The translations under genes and the position numbers were made by a program. Positions 32,314-46,019 of a stretch of DNA of 64,000 nucleotides are shown in pieces (position 1 is the first letter of the stretch; the number at the start of each line of letters is the position of its first letter). The notes beneath the pieces were generated by a model. That model was not told the origin of the DNA. It searched no databases and saw only the letters and a program-made list of their open reading frames with translations. This stretch comes from Actinocorallia populi (GTDB taxonomy: Bacteria; Actinomycetota; Actinomycetes; Streptosporangiales; Streptosporangiaceae): assembly GCF_002995495.1 (NCBI RefSeq), contig NZ_PVZV01000001.1:248001-312000 (forward strand), written 5' to 3'.

Positions 32314-34449
32314 TCACTCCTTGCCGGCGGGGACCGCGGCGGGCTTGATCGACTGGAGCAGCAGCTGCGCCACGTCGACGACCTCCAGGGTCTCCTTGGC
32401 CTCACCGGAGGTCTTCTTCTCGTTGATGGCGTCGCCGAGCATCACGAGGCAGAAGGGGCAGGCCGTGGACACGGTGTCGGGGTTGGTCTCCAGGGCCTCG
32501 TCGACGCGCTCGGTGTTGATGCGCTTGCCGATGCGCTCCTCCATCCACATGCGCGCGCCGCCGGCGCCGCAGCAGAAGCCCTTGTCCTTGCAGCGGTGCA
32601 TCTCCTGCGTCTTGACGCCGGGGACCTTCGCCATGATGTCGCGCGGCTGCTTGTAGACCTTGTTGTGGCGGCCGAGGAAGCAGGGGTCGTGGTAGGTGAT
32701 GTTCTCCTCGATGGGAGTCACCGGCACGAGCTTGCCGTTGTCGACCAGGTCGGCGAGCAGCTGGGTGTGGTGGACGACGTCGTAGTTGCCGCCGACCTGC
32801 GGGTACTCGTTGGCGAGGGTGTTGAAGCAGTGCGGGCAGGTGGCGACGATCTTCTTGACGCCCGCGTCGTTCAGGGTCTCGACGTTCTGCTGGGCCATGC
32901 CCTGGAAGAGGTACTCCATGCCGAGGCGGCGGGCCGGGTCACCGGTGCAGGCCTCCATCGGGCCGAGCACGGCGAACTTGACGCCCGCGGTGTGCAGCAG
33001 CTCGGCGACGGCCTTGGTGGTCTTCTTGGCCCGGTCCTCCAGGGCGCCGGCGCAGCCGACCCAGAAGAGGTACTCGGCGTCCTCGGGGATCTTCTCGTCG
33101 ATGACCTCGACCTCGAAGTCCAGCTCCTCGATCCACTCGAGGCGCTTCATCTCGCCCATGCCCCACGGGTTGCCCTTGTTCTCGAGGTTGCGCAGCATGA
33201 CGCCGGCCTCGGACGGGAAGGACGACTCGATCATGGCCTGGTAGCGGCGCATGTCGAGGATGTGGTCGATGTGCTCGATGTCGACGGGGCACTGCTCGAC
33301 GCAGGCGCCGCAGTTGGTGCAGGACCACAGGACGTCGGGGTGGATGACGCCGTCGTCGGCGACCAGCGGCTTGTCGACCTCCATGGCGAGCTTCTGCTCG
33401 TCGGTGAAGGCGCCCTGCTGCTCCTCGGTGGCCATGAAGAACGGCGCCTTGTGGAAGGCGTGGTCGCGCAGCTCCATGATCAGCAGCTTGGGCGACAGGG
33501 GCTTGCCGGTGTTCCAGGCGGGGCACTGCGACTGGCAGCGGCCGCACTCGGTGCAGGTCGCGAAGTCGAGGAAGCCCTTCCAGGTGAAGTCCTCGATCTT
33601 GCCGCGGCCGAAGAGGTCCTCGTCGGGGTCGGCCTCTTCGAAGTCGAGGCTGGTGCCGTCGGCCTTGAGGACCGGCTGCACGGCGCCCAGGCCGTTCGGG
33701 CGGCGCTTGAACATGACGTTCAGCGGCGCGAGGAAGATGTGCAGGTGCTTGGAGTTCACCACGATGACGAGGAACACCAGCGCCACGCCGATGTGCAGCA
33801 GCAGGCCGATCGAGCCGAGGATCTCCAGCGTGTCGTACGACATGCCCTCGAAGAGCCTGCCGGTGGCGTAGGAGCCGAACGCGGCCTTGCCGAACCCGAG
33901 GTGGTCCATCGCGGACAGCACGCCGCGGTAGAAGAACATCGTCCAGACCACATTGAAGATCATGAACAGGATCAGCCACGCGCCGCCGGTGTGCGAGCCC
34001 TTGAACCGGGACTTGCGGTCGAGCTTGGCCGGGGCGTTCTTGATCCGGATGATGCTGAAGACCACCAGGCCCAGGAAGCACATGATCGCGATGAAGTCCT
34101 GGACGAACCCGATCGGGCCCCAGGTCTGCAGGATCGGAATGTGCGCGTCGAGCCCGAAGAACAGGCCGACGGCGGCTTCGAGGTACACCGTGGCCAGCAG
34201 GAAGAACGCCCACATGACGAAGAAGTGGGCCAGGCCGGGGATGGTCCACTTGAGCAGCTTGCGCTGCCCCAGGACCTCGGTCACCTGGTCTTCGACGTCG
34301 GCCTTGGGGTCACGCTTGACGCTGGCGACCCGATCCGGAGCGGGCTGCCCGCTCTTGAACAGGTTCCATAGGAAGAGCACTCGCTTCCCGGCGAGGAACA
34401 GGGTCACCGCAATGCCGGCGAGCCCGATTATCAACGTGAGCCAGAACAT
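32314..34449 (-). CDS. Membrane Fe-S reductase, heterodisulfide-reductase-like (Rv0338c type)
   Basis: 711 residues. Four or five membrane helices in the first ~245 residues resemble a NarI-type quinone/haem module. Two ferredoxin-type clusters follow: CTECGRCQSQCP and CTNCGACVEQCP. Two CCG-like domains close the protein (CPHCFNTL ... YHDPCFLGRHN; FCCGAGGARMW ... CPFCLVML), as in HdrD and GlcF. The actinobacterial family (mycobacterial Rv0338c) is conserved and thought to pass electrons between flavoproteins and menaquinone. Monocistronic. Confidence 0.9.
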   Translation of the reverse strand: MFWLTLIIGLAGIAVTLFLAGKRVLFLWNLFKSGQPAPDRVASVKRDPKADVEDQVTEVLGQRKLLKWTIPGLAHFFVMWAFFLLATVYLEAAVGLFFGLDAHIPILQTWGPIGFVQDFIAIMCFLGLVVFSIIRIKNAPAKLDRKSRFKGSHTGGAWLILFMIFNVVWTMFFYRGVLSAMDHLGFGKAAFGSYATGRLFEGMSYDTLEILGSIGLLLHIGVALVFLVIVVNSKHLHIFLAPLNVMFKRRPNGLGAVQPVLKADGTSLDFEEADPDEDLFGRGKIEDFTWKGFLDFATCTECGRCQSQCPAWNTGKPLSPKLLIMELRDHAFHKAPFFMATEEQQGAFTDEQKLAMEVDKPLVADDGVIHPDVLWSCTNCGACVEQCPVDIEHIDHILDMRRYQAMIESSFPSEAGVMLRNLENKGNPWGMGEMKRLEWIEELDFEVEVIDEKIPEDAEYLFWVGCAGALEDRAKKTTKAVAELLHTAGVKFAVLGPMEACTGDPARRLGMEYLFQGMAQQNVETLNDAGVKKIVATCPHCFNTLANEYPQVGGNYDVVHHTQLLADLVDNGKLVPVTPIEENITYHDPCFLGRHNKVYKQPRDIMAKVPGVKTQEMHRCKDKGFCCGAGGARMWMEERIGKRINTERVDEALETNPDTVSTACPFCLVMLGDAINEKKTSGEAKETLEVVDVAQLLLQSIKPAAVPAGKE

Positions 34450-34722
34450 CTGTTCCGTCCTCCTGAGGTACGGCCATCGGCTGAAGCGTAGGGCTCGCTA
34501 CAGGCTGTCATGACATGGGGCCCCCGATTGTACCGACGAGTAACTTGTTGGGCCAAGCCGCCGGAGCCTCGAGTTGACGGGCCGATCCCCGCTAGAGGTA
34601 CCCCGCGTTTCCCGTTCGTGACACAACAGATCTTGGAATGCCTGTTTTGTGAGGTTACTCTCACCGGCAACAGGAGGCAGGCGCGGCCTCCCTTTTTCAC
34701 CCACCCCCCAAGGAGCAAGTCC

Positions 34723-35412
34723 ATGCGCCGTGTCATCACGACCGGGCTCGCCACACTGGCTCTGACCTTCGGTTTCGCCGCCGCACCAGCCTCCGCGGCC
34801 AACCCCTACACCCCGTCCGAGGCCGACTTCGCCGACTGCCCGCCCAAGCCGGCCGGCGCCACGGAGTGGAAGTGCTTCGTCATGACGGCGCTCGACGGGC
34901 AGTTCCGGCTCAAGAACATGAAGGTGCGGATCGACCATGCCGTACGGTTCACCGTCGCCCAGGGCAAGGTGAACGGGCAGAAGGTCGCGCAGATGGGCGC
35001 GGTGCGCGGCGAGGCGATGCCCTTCGTCACCGGCGTGCTCGGCACTCCGCTGGAGGTGCCCGACCCCACCGGCTGGCAGGTGAAGATCGAGTCCACCGGG
35101 CAGGCCTCCCCCGGCGTCCTGTACCCGTCCAAGATCGGGCTGAAGGCGCGCATCATCGGCGAGGGCCTCGGCGACAACTGCTGGATCGGCTCGGACGCCG
35201 CCCCCGTCGTGCTCGCCCCCCGCATCCAGTGGAGCATCCCCTCGCTCCAGGGCGGCCTGCTCATGGTCAAGGCCAAGGTCTACGACGACGTCTTCGCCAT
35301 CGACTGGGCGACCGGCTGCCAGAGCCCGCTCGTCAACACGCTGATCGGCAAGGCCAACGCCACCAGCAACCACTTCGACGCCACCTGGGCGATCCGCCAC
35401 AAGACCTTCTAA
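34723..35412 (+). CDS. Secreted protein of unknown function (tandem paralogue 1)
   Basis: 229 residues from ATG 34723 with AAGGAG upstream. Signal peptide about 1-26 (cleaves near ASAA). The mature N-terminus shares SEADFADCPPKPAGA and the C-terminus IRHKTF with the next gene, and both have paired cysteines, so they arose by duplication. Beta-rich; no catalytic motif. Possibly surface or spore-coat proteins (guess). Confidence 0.78.
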   Translation: MRRVITTGLATLALTFGFAAAPASAANPYTPSEADFADCPPKPAGATEWKCFVMTALDGQFRLKNMKVRIDHAVRFTVAQGKVNGQKVAQMGAVRGEAMPFVTGVLGTPLEVPDPTGWQVKIESTGQASPGVLYPSKIGLKARIIGEGLGDNCWIGSDAAPVVLAPRIQWSIPSLQGGLLMVKAKVYDDVFAIDWATGCQSPLVNTLIGKANATSNHFDATWAIRHKTF

Positions 35413-35424
35413 GGGGACGTCCAG

Positions 35425-36144
35425 ATGAAACTCCGCCGTATCGGCGTCGTCTTCGGCGTCGCCGCGCTCGCCCTCGGGCTGACCTCCTCCCCCGCCAGCG
35501 CCGAGCTGTCCTACGTTCCCTCCGAGGCCGACTTCGCCGACTGCCCGCCCAAGCCGGCGGGCGCCGAGAAGTGGACGTGCTACGTCTCCACCGCGCTGGA
35601 GGGCGGCTTCACCCTCGGCACCAAGCGGAACATCCGCATCCTCATCGACAAGCCGATGCGGATCACGTCCGCCGAGGGCCAGCTCGCCGACGGCACCAAG
35701 GTGGCCGCGTTCGGCGGCGTGCGCCAGCCGCAGAACTTCAAGGTCGTGACGGTCGTGCCCGGCACCAAGGCCATCCTCTCCGTCCTGCCGGAGATCGAGG
35801 GCCGGTTCGTCGGCGTCGGGCTCAATGGCGACGAGGCCGACGAGTTCAAGGTGCGGTTCCAGTTGTGGAGCCCGGGCGGCCTGCTCGGTCCGAACTGCAC
35901 GATCGGCACGGACGCCGCCCCGATCGTCTTCAAGCCGAAGATCAACGTCTCGATGCCGTGGCTGTTCTGGCTGACCCCGATGGCCAAGGTCTGGGCGAAC
36001 GAGAAGAACTTCGCGCTGCCGGCCTCCACCGGCTGCAACGCCTACCCCCTGCTGGGCCACCCCGACCAGCTGCTGGGCCTGCCCTCGGGCGGCGGTACCA
36101 ACTCCGCCGACTTCGTCTGGGCGGTTCGGCATAAGACGTTCTGA
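35425..36144 (+). CDS. Secreted protein of unknown function (tandem paralogue 2)
   Basis: 239 residues. Signal peptide about 1-26 (ALGLTSSPASAE). Same layout as its neighbour 12 bases upstream: EADFADCPPKPAGAEKW start, NCTIGTDAAPIVFKP middle (the neighbour has NCWIGSDAAPVVLAP), VRHKTF end. It carries an extra loop near the C-terminus (HPDQLLGLPSGGG). Co-transcribed. Function unknown. Confidence 0.78.
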   Translation: MKLRRIGVVFGVAALALGLTSSPASAELSYVPSEADFADCPPKPAGAEKWTCYVSTALEGGFTLGTKRNIRILIDKPMRITSAEGQLADGTKVAAFGGVRQPQNFKVVTVVPGTKAILSVLPEIEGRFVGVGLNGDEADEFKVRFQLWSPGGLLGPNCTIGTDAAPIVFKPKINVSMPWLFWLTPMAKVWANEKNFALPASTGCNAYPLLGHPDQLLGLPSGGGTNSADFVWAVRHKTF

Positions 36145-36308
36145 TTCGTTATCAGCGAGGCGTTCACTTCGGGATAAGCGGCGGGTTACGCTCCTCATCC
36201 CGGAGCACGCTCCCCCCTAGACGAACAGGCTCGTTGCCTTCCCCCCCGAGAGGTGACGGGCCTGTTCCCTTTCCCGCCCCGTCCCGCCGAGGACCCGGAG
36301 CCGGAGAA

Positions 36309-36357
36309 ACGGACAGGCCCGCCGCTTTCCCCCCGGAAGCGAGCGGGCCTGTTCCGT
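36309..36357. terminator. Strong two-part terminator stem
   Basis: ACGGACAGGCCCGC (36309-36322) pairs with GCGGGCCTGTTCCGT (36343-36357) around an inner stem CGCTT/AAGCG. A weaker, similar GAACAGGC ... GCCTGTTC pair lies just before it (about 36224-36291). It separates convergent genes. Confidence 0.75.
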
Positions 36358-36375
36358 GTTCCTATTGTCCCCCGT

Positions 36376-37509
36376 TCACGGCGCTTCTTCCGTCCAACCG
36401 GACGAGACGATCGTCACTGCGTTCCACAGGGCGCCCGCGGGCAGGGTCCTTTGATAGCCGCCCGGCTCGACGATGACGCTGTCGGTCTGGAGGGCGCGTC
36501 CGGTCGCCCGGTCGAACACGAGGCGGTTGAGGAGGACGGCGCCGCTCGCCTTCTCCTTCATCGTCACCGCGGTGCCCGACCTGCCCTCGAAGTCCGTGAC
36601 GTTCTCCACCACCTGGACGGTCTTGAGCTCCGCCAGCATCCGGAACGCCGCGCCGCGGACCTTGGGGGTCACCGGCATGTCCGCGATCAGGCCGGTGGTG
36701 ACGCGGTAGAGCCAGGCCTCGGACGTCATGGGAACGCTGGACGACTCGGTGTCATGGCCCTTGTAGGAGCGGAGAAGCCATGCCTTGAGCCGCTTCGGGT
36801 CGCCCGGAAGCTCCTGCAGCTCCTTCATCGTGACGTTCTTGCCGAGCCAGAAGACCTTGTCCCCGTCCACCAGCCGGCTGCGGGAGACCCTTTCTTTCCC
36901 GGGCTCCCGGTCGATCGGGTAGGAGGCCTGTTCGGCGCTACCGGCTTTGACGGGCTTCGGGGCGCCCACGGAGACCTTGGACGGGGAGCCCGCCTGCTTC
37001 CACGCCGCCTCGTCCTCCGGCGAGGGGAACTCGAATCCGCGCCGCTGCGAACGGCTGATCTGCTCCCCGCCGGGTGCGTACGGTGTCCACGCCTCCGTTT
37101 CACTCAGCTCGTAGACGGCGTACGAGGGCTCGCCCTGCACGCGTGACATGTGGCGCTGAACGGACGTGGAGCTCCACCAGGTGCCGGTCTTCTCCTGCTG
37201 CGCCTCGGCCTGGGTCGCGGCGGACAGCAGGACCGTCCGGGCGTCCAGCGCCACGGAAGCGGTCGGGGCGACGACGGGATCGGTCGAGACCTCTGCCTGG
37301 GGGTCGAAGAGCACGCCGGAGGCCACCACCGCAGCCGCCGTCACGGCCCCCGCGAGCCCCAGACCCCATACGGGTCGGAAGCTCCGCCGTGACGCCGTCT
37401 GCCGGTGCTGGGAGAAGGCGTGGTCGAGTTCCCGGGTCCGCGTACCGGGGTCCGTGGGGGTGTCCAGGTGAGCGGGCCGGGCCGCACGAAGACGTTCCAT
37501 CGAGTTCAT
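36376..37509 (-). CDS. CU044_5270-type membrane protein (ECF sigma partner)
   Basis: 377 residues from ATG 37509, overlapping the sigma stop by four bases. Cytosolic N-terminal ~45 residues with RTRELDHAFSQ, a membrane segment (about 48-68), then a large outer domain (TWWSSTSVQRHMSR, GRSGTAVTMKEK, VFDRATGRALQTDSV). This family is found after ECF sigma genes in actinomycetes and is thought to be its membrane regulator, though no zinc-binding motif is present. Confidence 0.82.
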   Translation of the reverse strand: MNSMERLRAARPAHLDTPTDPGTRTRELDHAFSQHRQTASRRSFRPVWGLGLAGAVTAAAVVASGVLFDPQAEVSTDPVVAPTASVALDARTVLLSAATQAEAQQEKTGTWWSSTSVQRHMSRVQGEPSYAVYELSETEAWTPYAPGGEQISRSQRRGFEFPSPEDEAAWKQAGSPSKVSVGAPKPVKAGSAEQASYPIDREPGKERVSRSRLVDGDKVFWLGKNVTMKELQELPGDPKRLKAWLLRSYKGHDTESSSVPMTSEAWLYRVTTGLIADMPVTPKVRGAAFRMLAELKTVQVVENVTDFEGRSGTAVTMKEKASGAVLLNRLVFDRATGRALQTDSVIVEPGGYQRTLPAGALWNAVTIVSSGWTEEAP

Positions 37510-38030
37510 GAGCACTCCTGGGGGGAGATCCGGACCTGGGGAGAGATCCGTGCGGGGGTTTCTTCGAGTGCCCGCGTGAGGCGTTTGCGGGCACGGTGCA
37601 GCCGTACGCGGAAGGCCGCCTGACCGCAGCCGACGACCGCGGCGGCGTCCTTCACCGCCAATCCCTGCCAGGCGACGAGCAGGAGCAGCTCCCTGTCGTC
37701 CTCCGAGAGGGAGGCCAGGGCGCGCAGCACCTCCAGCCGCTCGGCCACCTGCTCGGCGTGGTCGCCTTCGGTCCAGGCCCTCAGTTCCGCCTGCAGGGAG
37801 TCGCGGCGGACCTGGGCCCTGATGTTCTCCCGCAGCACGTTGCGGGCCACCCCGATGAGCCAGGGCAGGGGCTGCTCCGGCAGGTCGTCCAGCCGCCGCC
37901 AGGCGATCGCGAAGGTCTCGCTGACCACCTCGTCGGCGATCTGCCGGCCCGCCCGGCTGACCACGTAGGCCCACACCCGTTGTCGGCACCCGTCGTACAT
38001 CTCGGTGAAGCGCCGGTGATCTTCGTTCAC
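37506..38030 (-). CDS. ECF sigma factor
   Basis: About 174 residues from GTG 38030, which has GGGGGAG close ahead; an upstream GTG at 38063 lacks a site. Region 2 (VSETFAIAWRRLDDLPEQPL, PWLIGVARNVL) and region 4 (LLLLVAWQGLAVKDAAAVVG ... AFRVRLHRARKRL) are complete. Directs RNA polymerase to unknown promoters; controlled most likely by the partner membrane protein it is coupled to. Confidence 0.9.
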   Translation of the reverse strand: MNEDHRRFTEMYDGCRQRVWAYVVSRAGRQIADEVVSETFAIAWRRLDDLPEQPLPWLIGVARNVLRENIRAQVRRDSLQAELRAWTEGDHAEQVAERLEVLRALASLSEDDRELLLLVAWQGLAVKDAAAVVGCGQAAFRVRLHRARKRLTRALEETPARISPQVRISPQECS

Positions 38031-38170
38031 GCGCTCCCCCCTTCGTCCGGCCGTCTCTGACACCGGGTAGTGGTCGCCAGAGAACTCCTGTTACATCCCA
38101 TCTCATCGGGACAGGCGATTCGGGAACATCTGGAGCTGCTCAACCGTTCTGCCAGTAGATCGGCAAGAAA

Positions 38171-38191
38171 GTTGAGTCGGGGGGACTCAAG
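38171..38191. promoter_or_regulatory. HAIR operator (HspR binding site)
   Basis: GTTGAGT-N7-ACTCAAG, one base from the HAIR consensus CTTGAGT-N7-ACTCAAG, 94 bases ahead of dnaK. The repressor HspR, encoded in the same operon, binds such sites with DnaK as co-repressor, giving heat-shock control. A second diverged site is not evident. Confidence 0.92.
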
Positions 38192-38284
38192 TGATTTGAC
38201 ACTGGAACGCCCCCACGGCATCCTTGGACCAGCAGATCTCTTTCAGGCCGACCAAGACCTGACGAACAACGGAGGATTCTGACG

Positions 38285-40122
<1,838 letters not shown>

Positions 40123-40126
<4 letters not shown>

Positions 40127-40707
40127 CCAACTCTCAGGACGAACCGGTGATCCGCGACTCGCGGCGCATCGATCCTGAGACCGGTGAGCTGCGGACTCCT
40201 CCCGCCGAGCAGACGGACGAGGAGGAGCCCGCGGCCCTGGCCGGGGAAGTGGTCGATGAAGCCGCCGAGCAGCCCGCGGACGGCAGGCTGCAGGAGGAGC
40301 TCGACGAGCGGACCGCGGATCTTCAGCGGTTGCAGGCCGAGTACGTCAACTACCGCAGGCGGGTCGAACGGGACCGGGTGGCCGTGCGCGAGCAGGCCAT
40401 CTCCGGGGTCGTCACCGACCTGCTGCCCGTCCTCGACAGCCTCGACAAGGCGCGCGAGCACGACGAGCTGGTCGGCGCGTTCAAGTCCGTGGGCGAGTCC
40501 CTGGAGACCATCCTGGGCAAGCTGGGACTGGAGAAGTTCGGCTCGGTCGGCGAGCCGTTCGACCCCAACGTGCACGAGGCGCTGACCCACGTGCCCTCAC
40601 CGGACGTGACCGAGGAGCAGATCCTCGAGGTCTACCAGCCGGGTTACCGGATCGGTGAGCGCGTGGTGCGGCCCGCACGGGTCGTCGTCGCCGGCCCGCA
40701 GGACTGA
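40123..40707 (+). CDS. grpE: Nucleotide exchange factor GrpE
   Basis: 194 residues. Acidic disordered head (about 1-50), long helix [20 protein letters not shown], then the beta head ([20 protein letters not shown]). Releases ADP from DnaK. Starts by GTG overlapping dnaK stop. Followed by a strong hairpin before dnaJ. Confidence 0.96.
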
Positions 40708-40720
40708 AAACAGAACAATC

Positions 40721-40750
40721 CGCCCCGGGGGTGCCGCCACCCCCGGGGCG
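40721..40750 (+). terminator. Intercistronic hairpin between grpE and dnaJ
   Basis: CGCCCCGGGGGTG (40721-40733), loop CCGC, CACCCCCGGGGCG (40738-40750): a perfect 13-bp G+C stem, with a run of six T eleven bases later (40762-40767). It looks like an attenuator or an RNA-processing or stability element inside the operon. Confidence 0.7.
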
Positions 40751-40780
40751 CACCGAAGCACTTTTTTCGAAGGGGAGCCG

Positions 40781-41950
40781 GTGAGCACCAAGGACTACCT
40801 TGAGAAGGACTACTACAAGTCCCTCGGTGTCGCCAAGAACGCCACCCAGGACGAGATCAAGAAGTCTTACCGGAAGCTCGCCCGCAAGTACCACCCCGAC
40901 GCCAACAAGGGCGACGTCGAAGCCGAGGACCGCTTCAAGGAGATCTCCGAGGCCTACGACGTCCTGTCCGACGACAAGCGCCGCAAGGAGTACGACGAGA
41001 TCCGCGCCTACGGCGGCGGCGCCTTCCGGCGCGGTCCGGGCGGCGGCGGCACCCAGGGCTTCGACCTGAACGACCTGTTCGGCAACGCGGGCGGCGGCGC
41101 CGCCCCCGGCGGGCTCGGCGACATCTTCGGCGGGCTGTTCGGCCGGGGCGCGCGGACCACCGGCCCGACCACCGCGGGCAGGCGGTCCCGCCGCGGCCAG
41201 GACATCGAGTCCGAGGTGACGCTGACGTTCTCCGAGGCGCTCGAGGGCATCACGGTCCCGCTGCGGCTGTCGTCCGAGGCCCCCTGCCCGACGTGCCGGG
41301 GCACCGGCGCCAAGGCCGGGACGCTGCCGAAGGTCTGCCCGCACTGCGAGGGCACCGGCCAGGAGACCCGCAACATGGGCGGCTTCGGGTTCGCCGAGCC
41401 GTGCAGCAGGTGCCACGGGCGCGGCATGGTCGTGGACGACCCGTGCGGCACGTGCCGGGGCAGCGGCCGGGCCATGAGCACCCGCACCATCCAGGCCAGG
41501 GTCCCGGCCGGCGTCAAGGACGGCCAGACCATCCGGCTCAAGGGCAAGGGCGCCCCCGGCGAGAACGGCGGGCCCCAGGGCGACCTCCTGGTCAAGCTGA
41601 AGGTCACCCCGCACCCGGTGTTCGGCCGCGAGGGCGACAACCTGACCGTCACCGTGCCGGTGACGTTCCCCGAGGCCACGCTCGGCGGCGAGATCCTCGT
41701 GCCGGTGCACGGCGGCCAGCCGGTGAAGCTGCGCATCCCCGAGGGCACCCCCAACGGGCGCACGTTCCGGGTCAGGGGCCGCGGGGCGACCCGCCGCGAC
41801 GGCACCAAGGGCGACCTGCTCGCCACCGTCGAGGTGCAGGTCCCGCAGAAGCTGAGCAATGACGAACGCGAGGCGCTGGAACGCTTCGCCCGGAGCCACC
41901 GCGGCGAGGAGCTGCGGGACGACCTCGTGAGACAAGCCAAGGAGGGGTAG
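40781..41950 (+). CDS. dnaJ: Chaperone DnaJ (Hsp40, zinc-finger form)
   Basis: 389 residues from GTG 40781. J-domain with YHPDAN (HPD that stimulates DnaK), Gly-rich linker (about 85-135), four zinc motifs [24 protein letters not shown] and CGTCRGSG, then the two substrate-binding barrels. Type I DnaJ of the HspR operon (DnaJ1-like). Its stop overlaps the hspR start by one base. Confidence 0.97.
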   Translation: MSTKDYLEKDYYKSLGVAKNATQDEIKKSYRKLARKYHPDANKGDVEAEDRFKEISEAYDVLSDDKRRKEYDEIRAYGGGAFRRGPGGGGTQGFDLNDLFGNAGGGAAPGGLGDIFGGLFGRGARTTGPTTAGRRSRRGQDIESEVTLTFSEALEGITVPLRLSSEAPCPTCRGTGAKAGTLPKVCPHCEGTGQETRNMGGFGFAEPCSRCHGRGMVVDDPCGTCRGSGRAMSTRTIQARVPAGVKDGQTIRLKGKGAPGENGGPQGDLLVKLKVTPHPVFGREGDNLTVTVPVTFPEATLGGEILVPVHGGQPVKLRIPEGTPNGRTFRVRGRGATRRDGTKGDLLATVEVQVPQKLSNDEREALERFARSHRGEELRDDLVRQAKEG

Positions 41951-42384
41951 TGAACCTTCCTGACGACACCCCTGTCTACGTCATCTCGATCGCGGCGCAG
42001 CTGTCCGGGCTCCACCCGCAGACGCTGCGCACCTACGACCGGATGGGGCTGGTGTCGCCCGGCCGCACGTCCGGCCGGGGCCGGCGCTACTCCATGCGCG
42101 ACATCGTCATGCTGCGCGAGATCCAGCGCCTCTCCCAGGAGGAGGGCGTCAACCTCGCGGGCATCCAGAAGATCCTCGAACTCCAGCACGCCAACGAGGA
42201 GCTCCACGCGGAGATGAAGCGGCTGCGGAGGCTGGTCGAGGATCTGGGCAACGAACTCGAATCCACCCGAGCCGTGGCGGCACGGCTGGCCCAGCTGCGC
42301 GGGGAGAGCCGCGGAGGGGACCTCGTGCCGATCAGGCAGGCCGGGGTCGTCATCTGGCGGCAACAGCAGGAATCCGGGGGCTGA
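41950..42384 (+). CDS. hspR: Heat-shock repressor HspR (MerR family)
   Basis: 144 residues. MerR helix-turn-helix ([20 protein letters not shown], then [16 protein letters not shown]) and a coiled-coil dimer helix ([20 protein letters not shown]). Binds the HAIR site ahead of dnaK, with DnaK as co-repressor. GTG start at 41950. One base separates it from clpB, so clpB is in the same unit. Confidence 0.95.
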   Translation: MNLPDDTPVYVISIAAQLSGLHPQTLRTYDRMGLVSPGRTSGRGRRYSMRDIVMLREIQRLSQEEGVNLAGIQKILELQHANEELHAEMKRLRRLVEDLGNELESTRAVAARLAQLRGESRGGDLVPIRQAGVVIWRQQQESGG

Positions 42385-42385
42385 A

Positions 42386-44977
<2,592 letters not shown>

Positions 44978-45029
44978 CCCTTCGTCGCCGGGCTGCGCCC
45001 CTTTGGGGCGCGGCCCCGGCGACGAAGGG
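44978..45029. terminator. Long terminator after clpB
   Basis: CCCTTCGTCGCCGGG (44978-44992) pairs with CCCGGCGACGAAGGG (45015-45029), with inner stem GCGCCCC/GGGGCGC and loop TTT: nearly 25 bp of stem beginning directly at the clpB stop. Confidence 0.88.
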
Positions 45030-45052
45030 CCCTCGAGAGCAGCCGAACGCCA

Positions 45053-45135
45053 CCCGCGCCCTCCGGGCGCGGGCCCGGCGAAGGACGCCTTCCAGGGCGG
45101 GCAGCCGTCGGCCCGCGCCTTGCAGCGCGGGTTTT
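45053..45135. terminator. Two further hairpins downstream of clpB
   Basis: CCCGCGCCC-TCC-GGGCGCGGG (45053-45073) and CCCGCGC-CTTGCA-GCGCGGG followed by TTTT (45112-45135). The last also suits the convergent SDR gene, ending it on the minus strand. Three stacked stems isolate the operon. Confidence 0.7.
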
Positions 45136-45143
45136 CGGCGGGA

Positions 45144-45905
45144 TCAGGGCATGCCGCCGTCGACGCGGAGGGTGGCGCCGCTGGTGTAGCTGGACGCGTC
45201 GGAGATCAGGTAGAGGACCGCGCCGACGATCTCGGCGGGGTCGCCGATGCGCTGGAGGGCGTGGGGGCGTACTCCTTCGGCGAGTCTGTCCTCGTCCCAG
45301 CCGCGGGTGGCACCGGTGGCGAAGGGGCCGGACATCAGGGTGTTGACGCGCACCTTCGGGCCCAGTGCCAGGGCGAGGCCCTCGGTGAGGGCGTTGAGGC
45401 CCGCCTTCGCCGCGGCGTAGGGGACGATCGCGGGGCGGGGCCGGATCGAGCCGGTGGAGCTGATGTTGAGGATCGCGCCGCGGCCCGCCTCGGCCATGCG
45501 CTCACCCGCCAGGACGGACAGGCGGAAGGGGCCCTTCAGGTTGAGGTTGAGCACGGAGTCGAACAGCTTCTCCGTGACCGAGCCGAGGTCGTCGTAGACC
45601 GGGGACATGCCCGCGTTGTTGATCAGCGCGTCGAGCCTGCCGAACCGCTCGTAGACGGCGTCGACCAGTCCCGGCAGCTGGTCCCAGCGCCCCACGTGCA
45701 CGCCGTAGGGCATCGCCGCCCGCCCGGTGGCCTCCTCGATCTCCCTTGCCGTCCTGGCGCAGGCGTCGCGGTCCCGGCTGGCCACCACGACGTCCGCCCC
45801 GCACCTCGCCGCCGCGAAGGCCATCTCCCTGCCCAGCCCCCGGCTCCCGCCGGTGACCAGCACGACCCGCCCCGTCAGATCGAAGAGCTCGTCCGCGTAA
45901 CCCAT
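45144..45905 (-). CDS. SDR-family oxidoreductase
   Basis: 253 residues from ATG 45905, with GGAGG ahead. NAD(P)-binding TGGSRGLGREMAFA, NNAGMSP, catalytic Ser of ISSTGS, Tyr-x3-Lys in VPYAAAKAGL, and C-terminal DGGMP. Classical short-chain dehydrogenase; Arg in the glycine motif region and ASRDRD near strand 2 favour NADP(H). Substrate unknown. Monocistronic. Confidence 0.9.
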   Translation of the reverse strand: MGYADELFDLTGRVVLVTGGSRGLGREMAFAAARCGADVVVASRDRDACARTAREIEEATGRAAMPYGVHVGRWDQLPGLVDAVYERFGRLDALINNAGMSPVYDDLGSVTEKLFDSVLNLNLKGPFRLSVLAGERMAEAGRGAILNISSTGSIRPRPAIVPYAAAKAGLNALTEGLALALGPKVRVNTLMSGPFATGATRGWDEDRLAEGVRPHALQRIGDPAEIVGAVLYLISDASSYTSGATLRVDGGMP

Positions 45906-46019
45906 TCGCGCCTCCCGCATTCCACGATAGGAGAATGTCATTCTCCATAGGCAGAATGCTAGTTACCAGAGCTTCGCCTCACAAGACCGCCCGGCCCGCG
46001 CCGTCCGTACGATGAGCAC

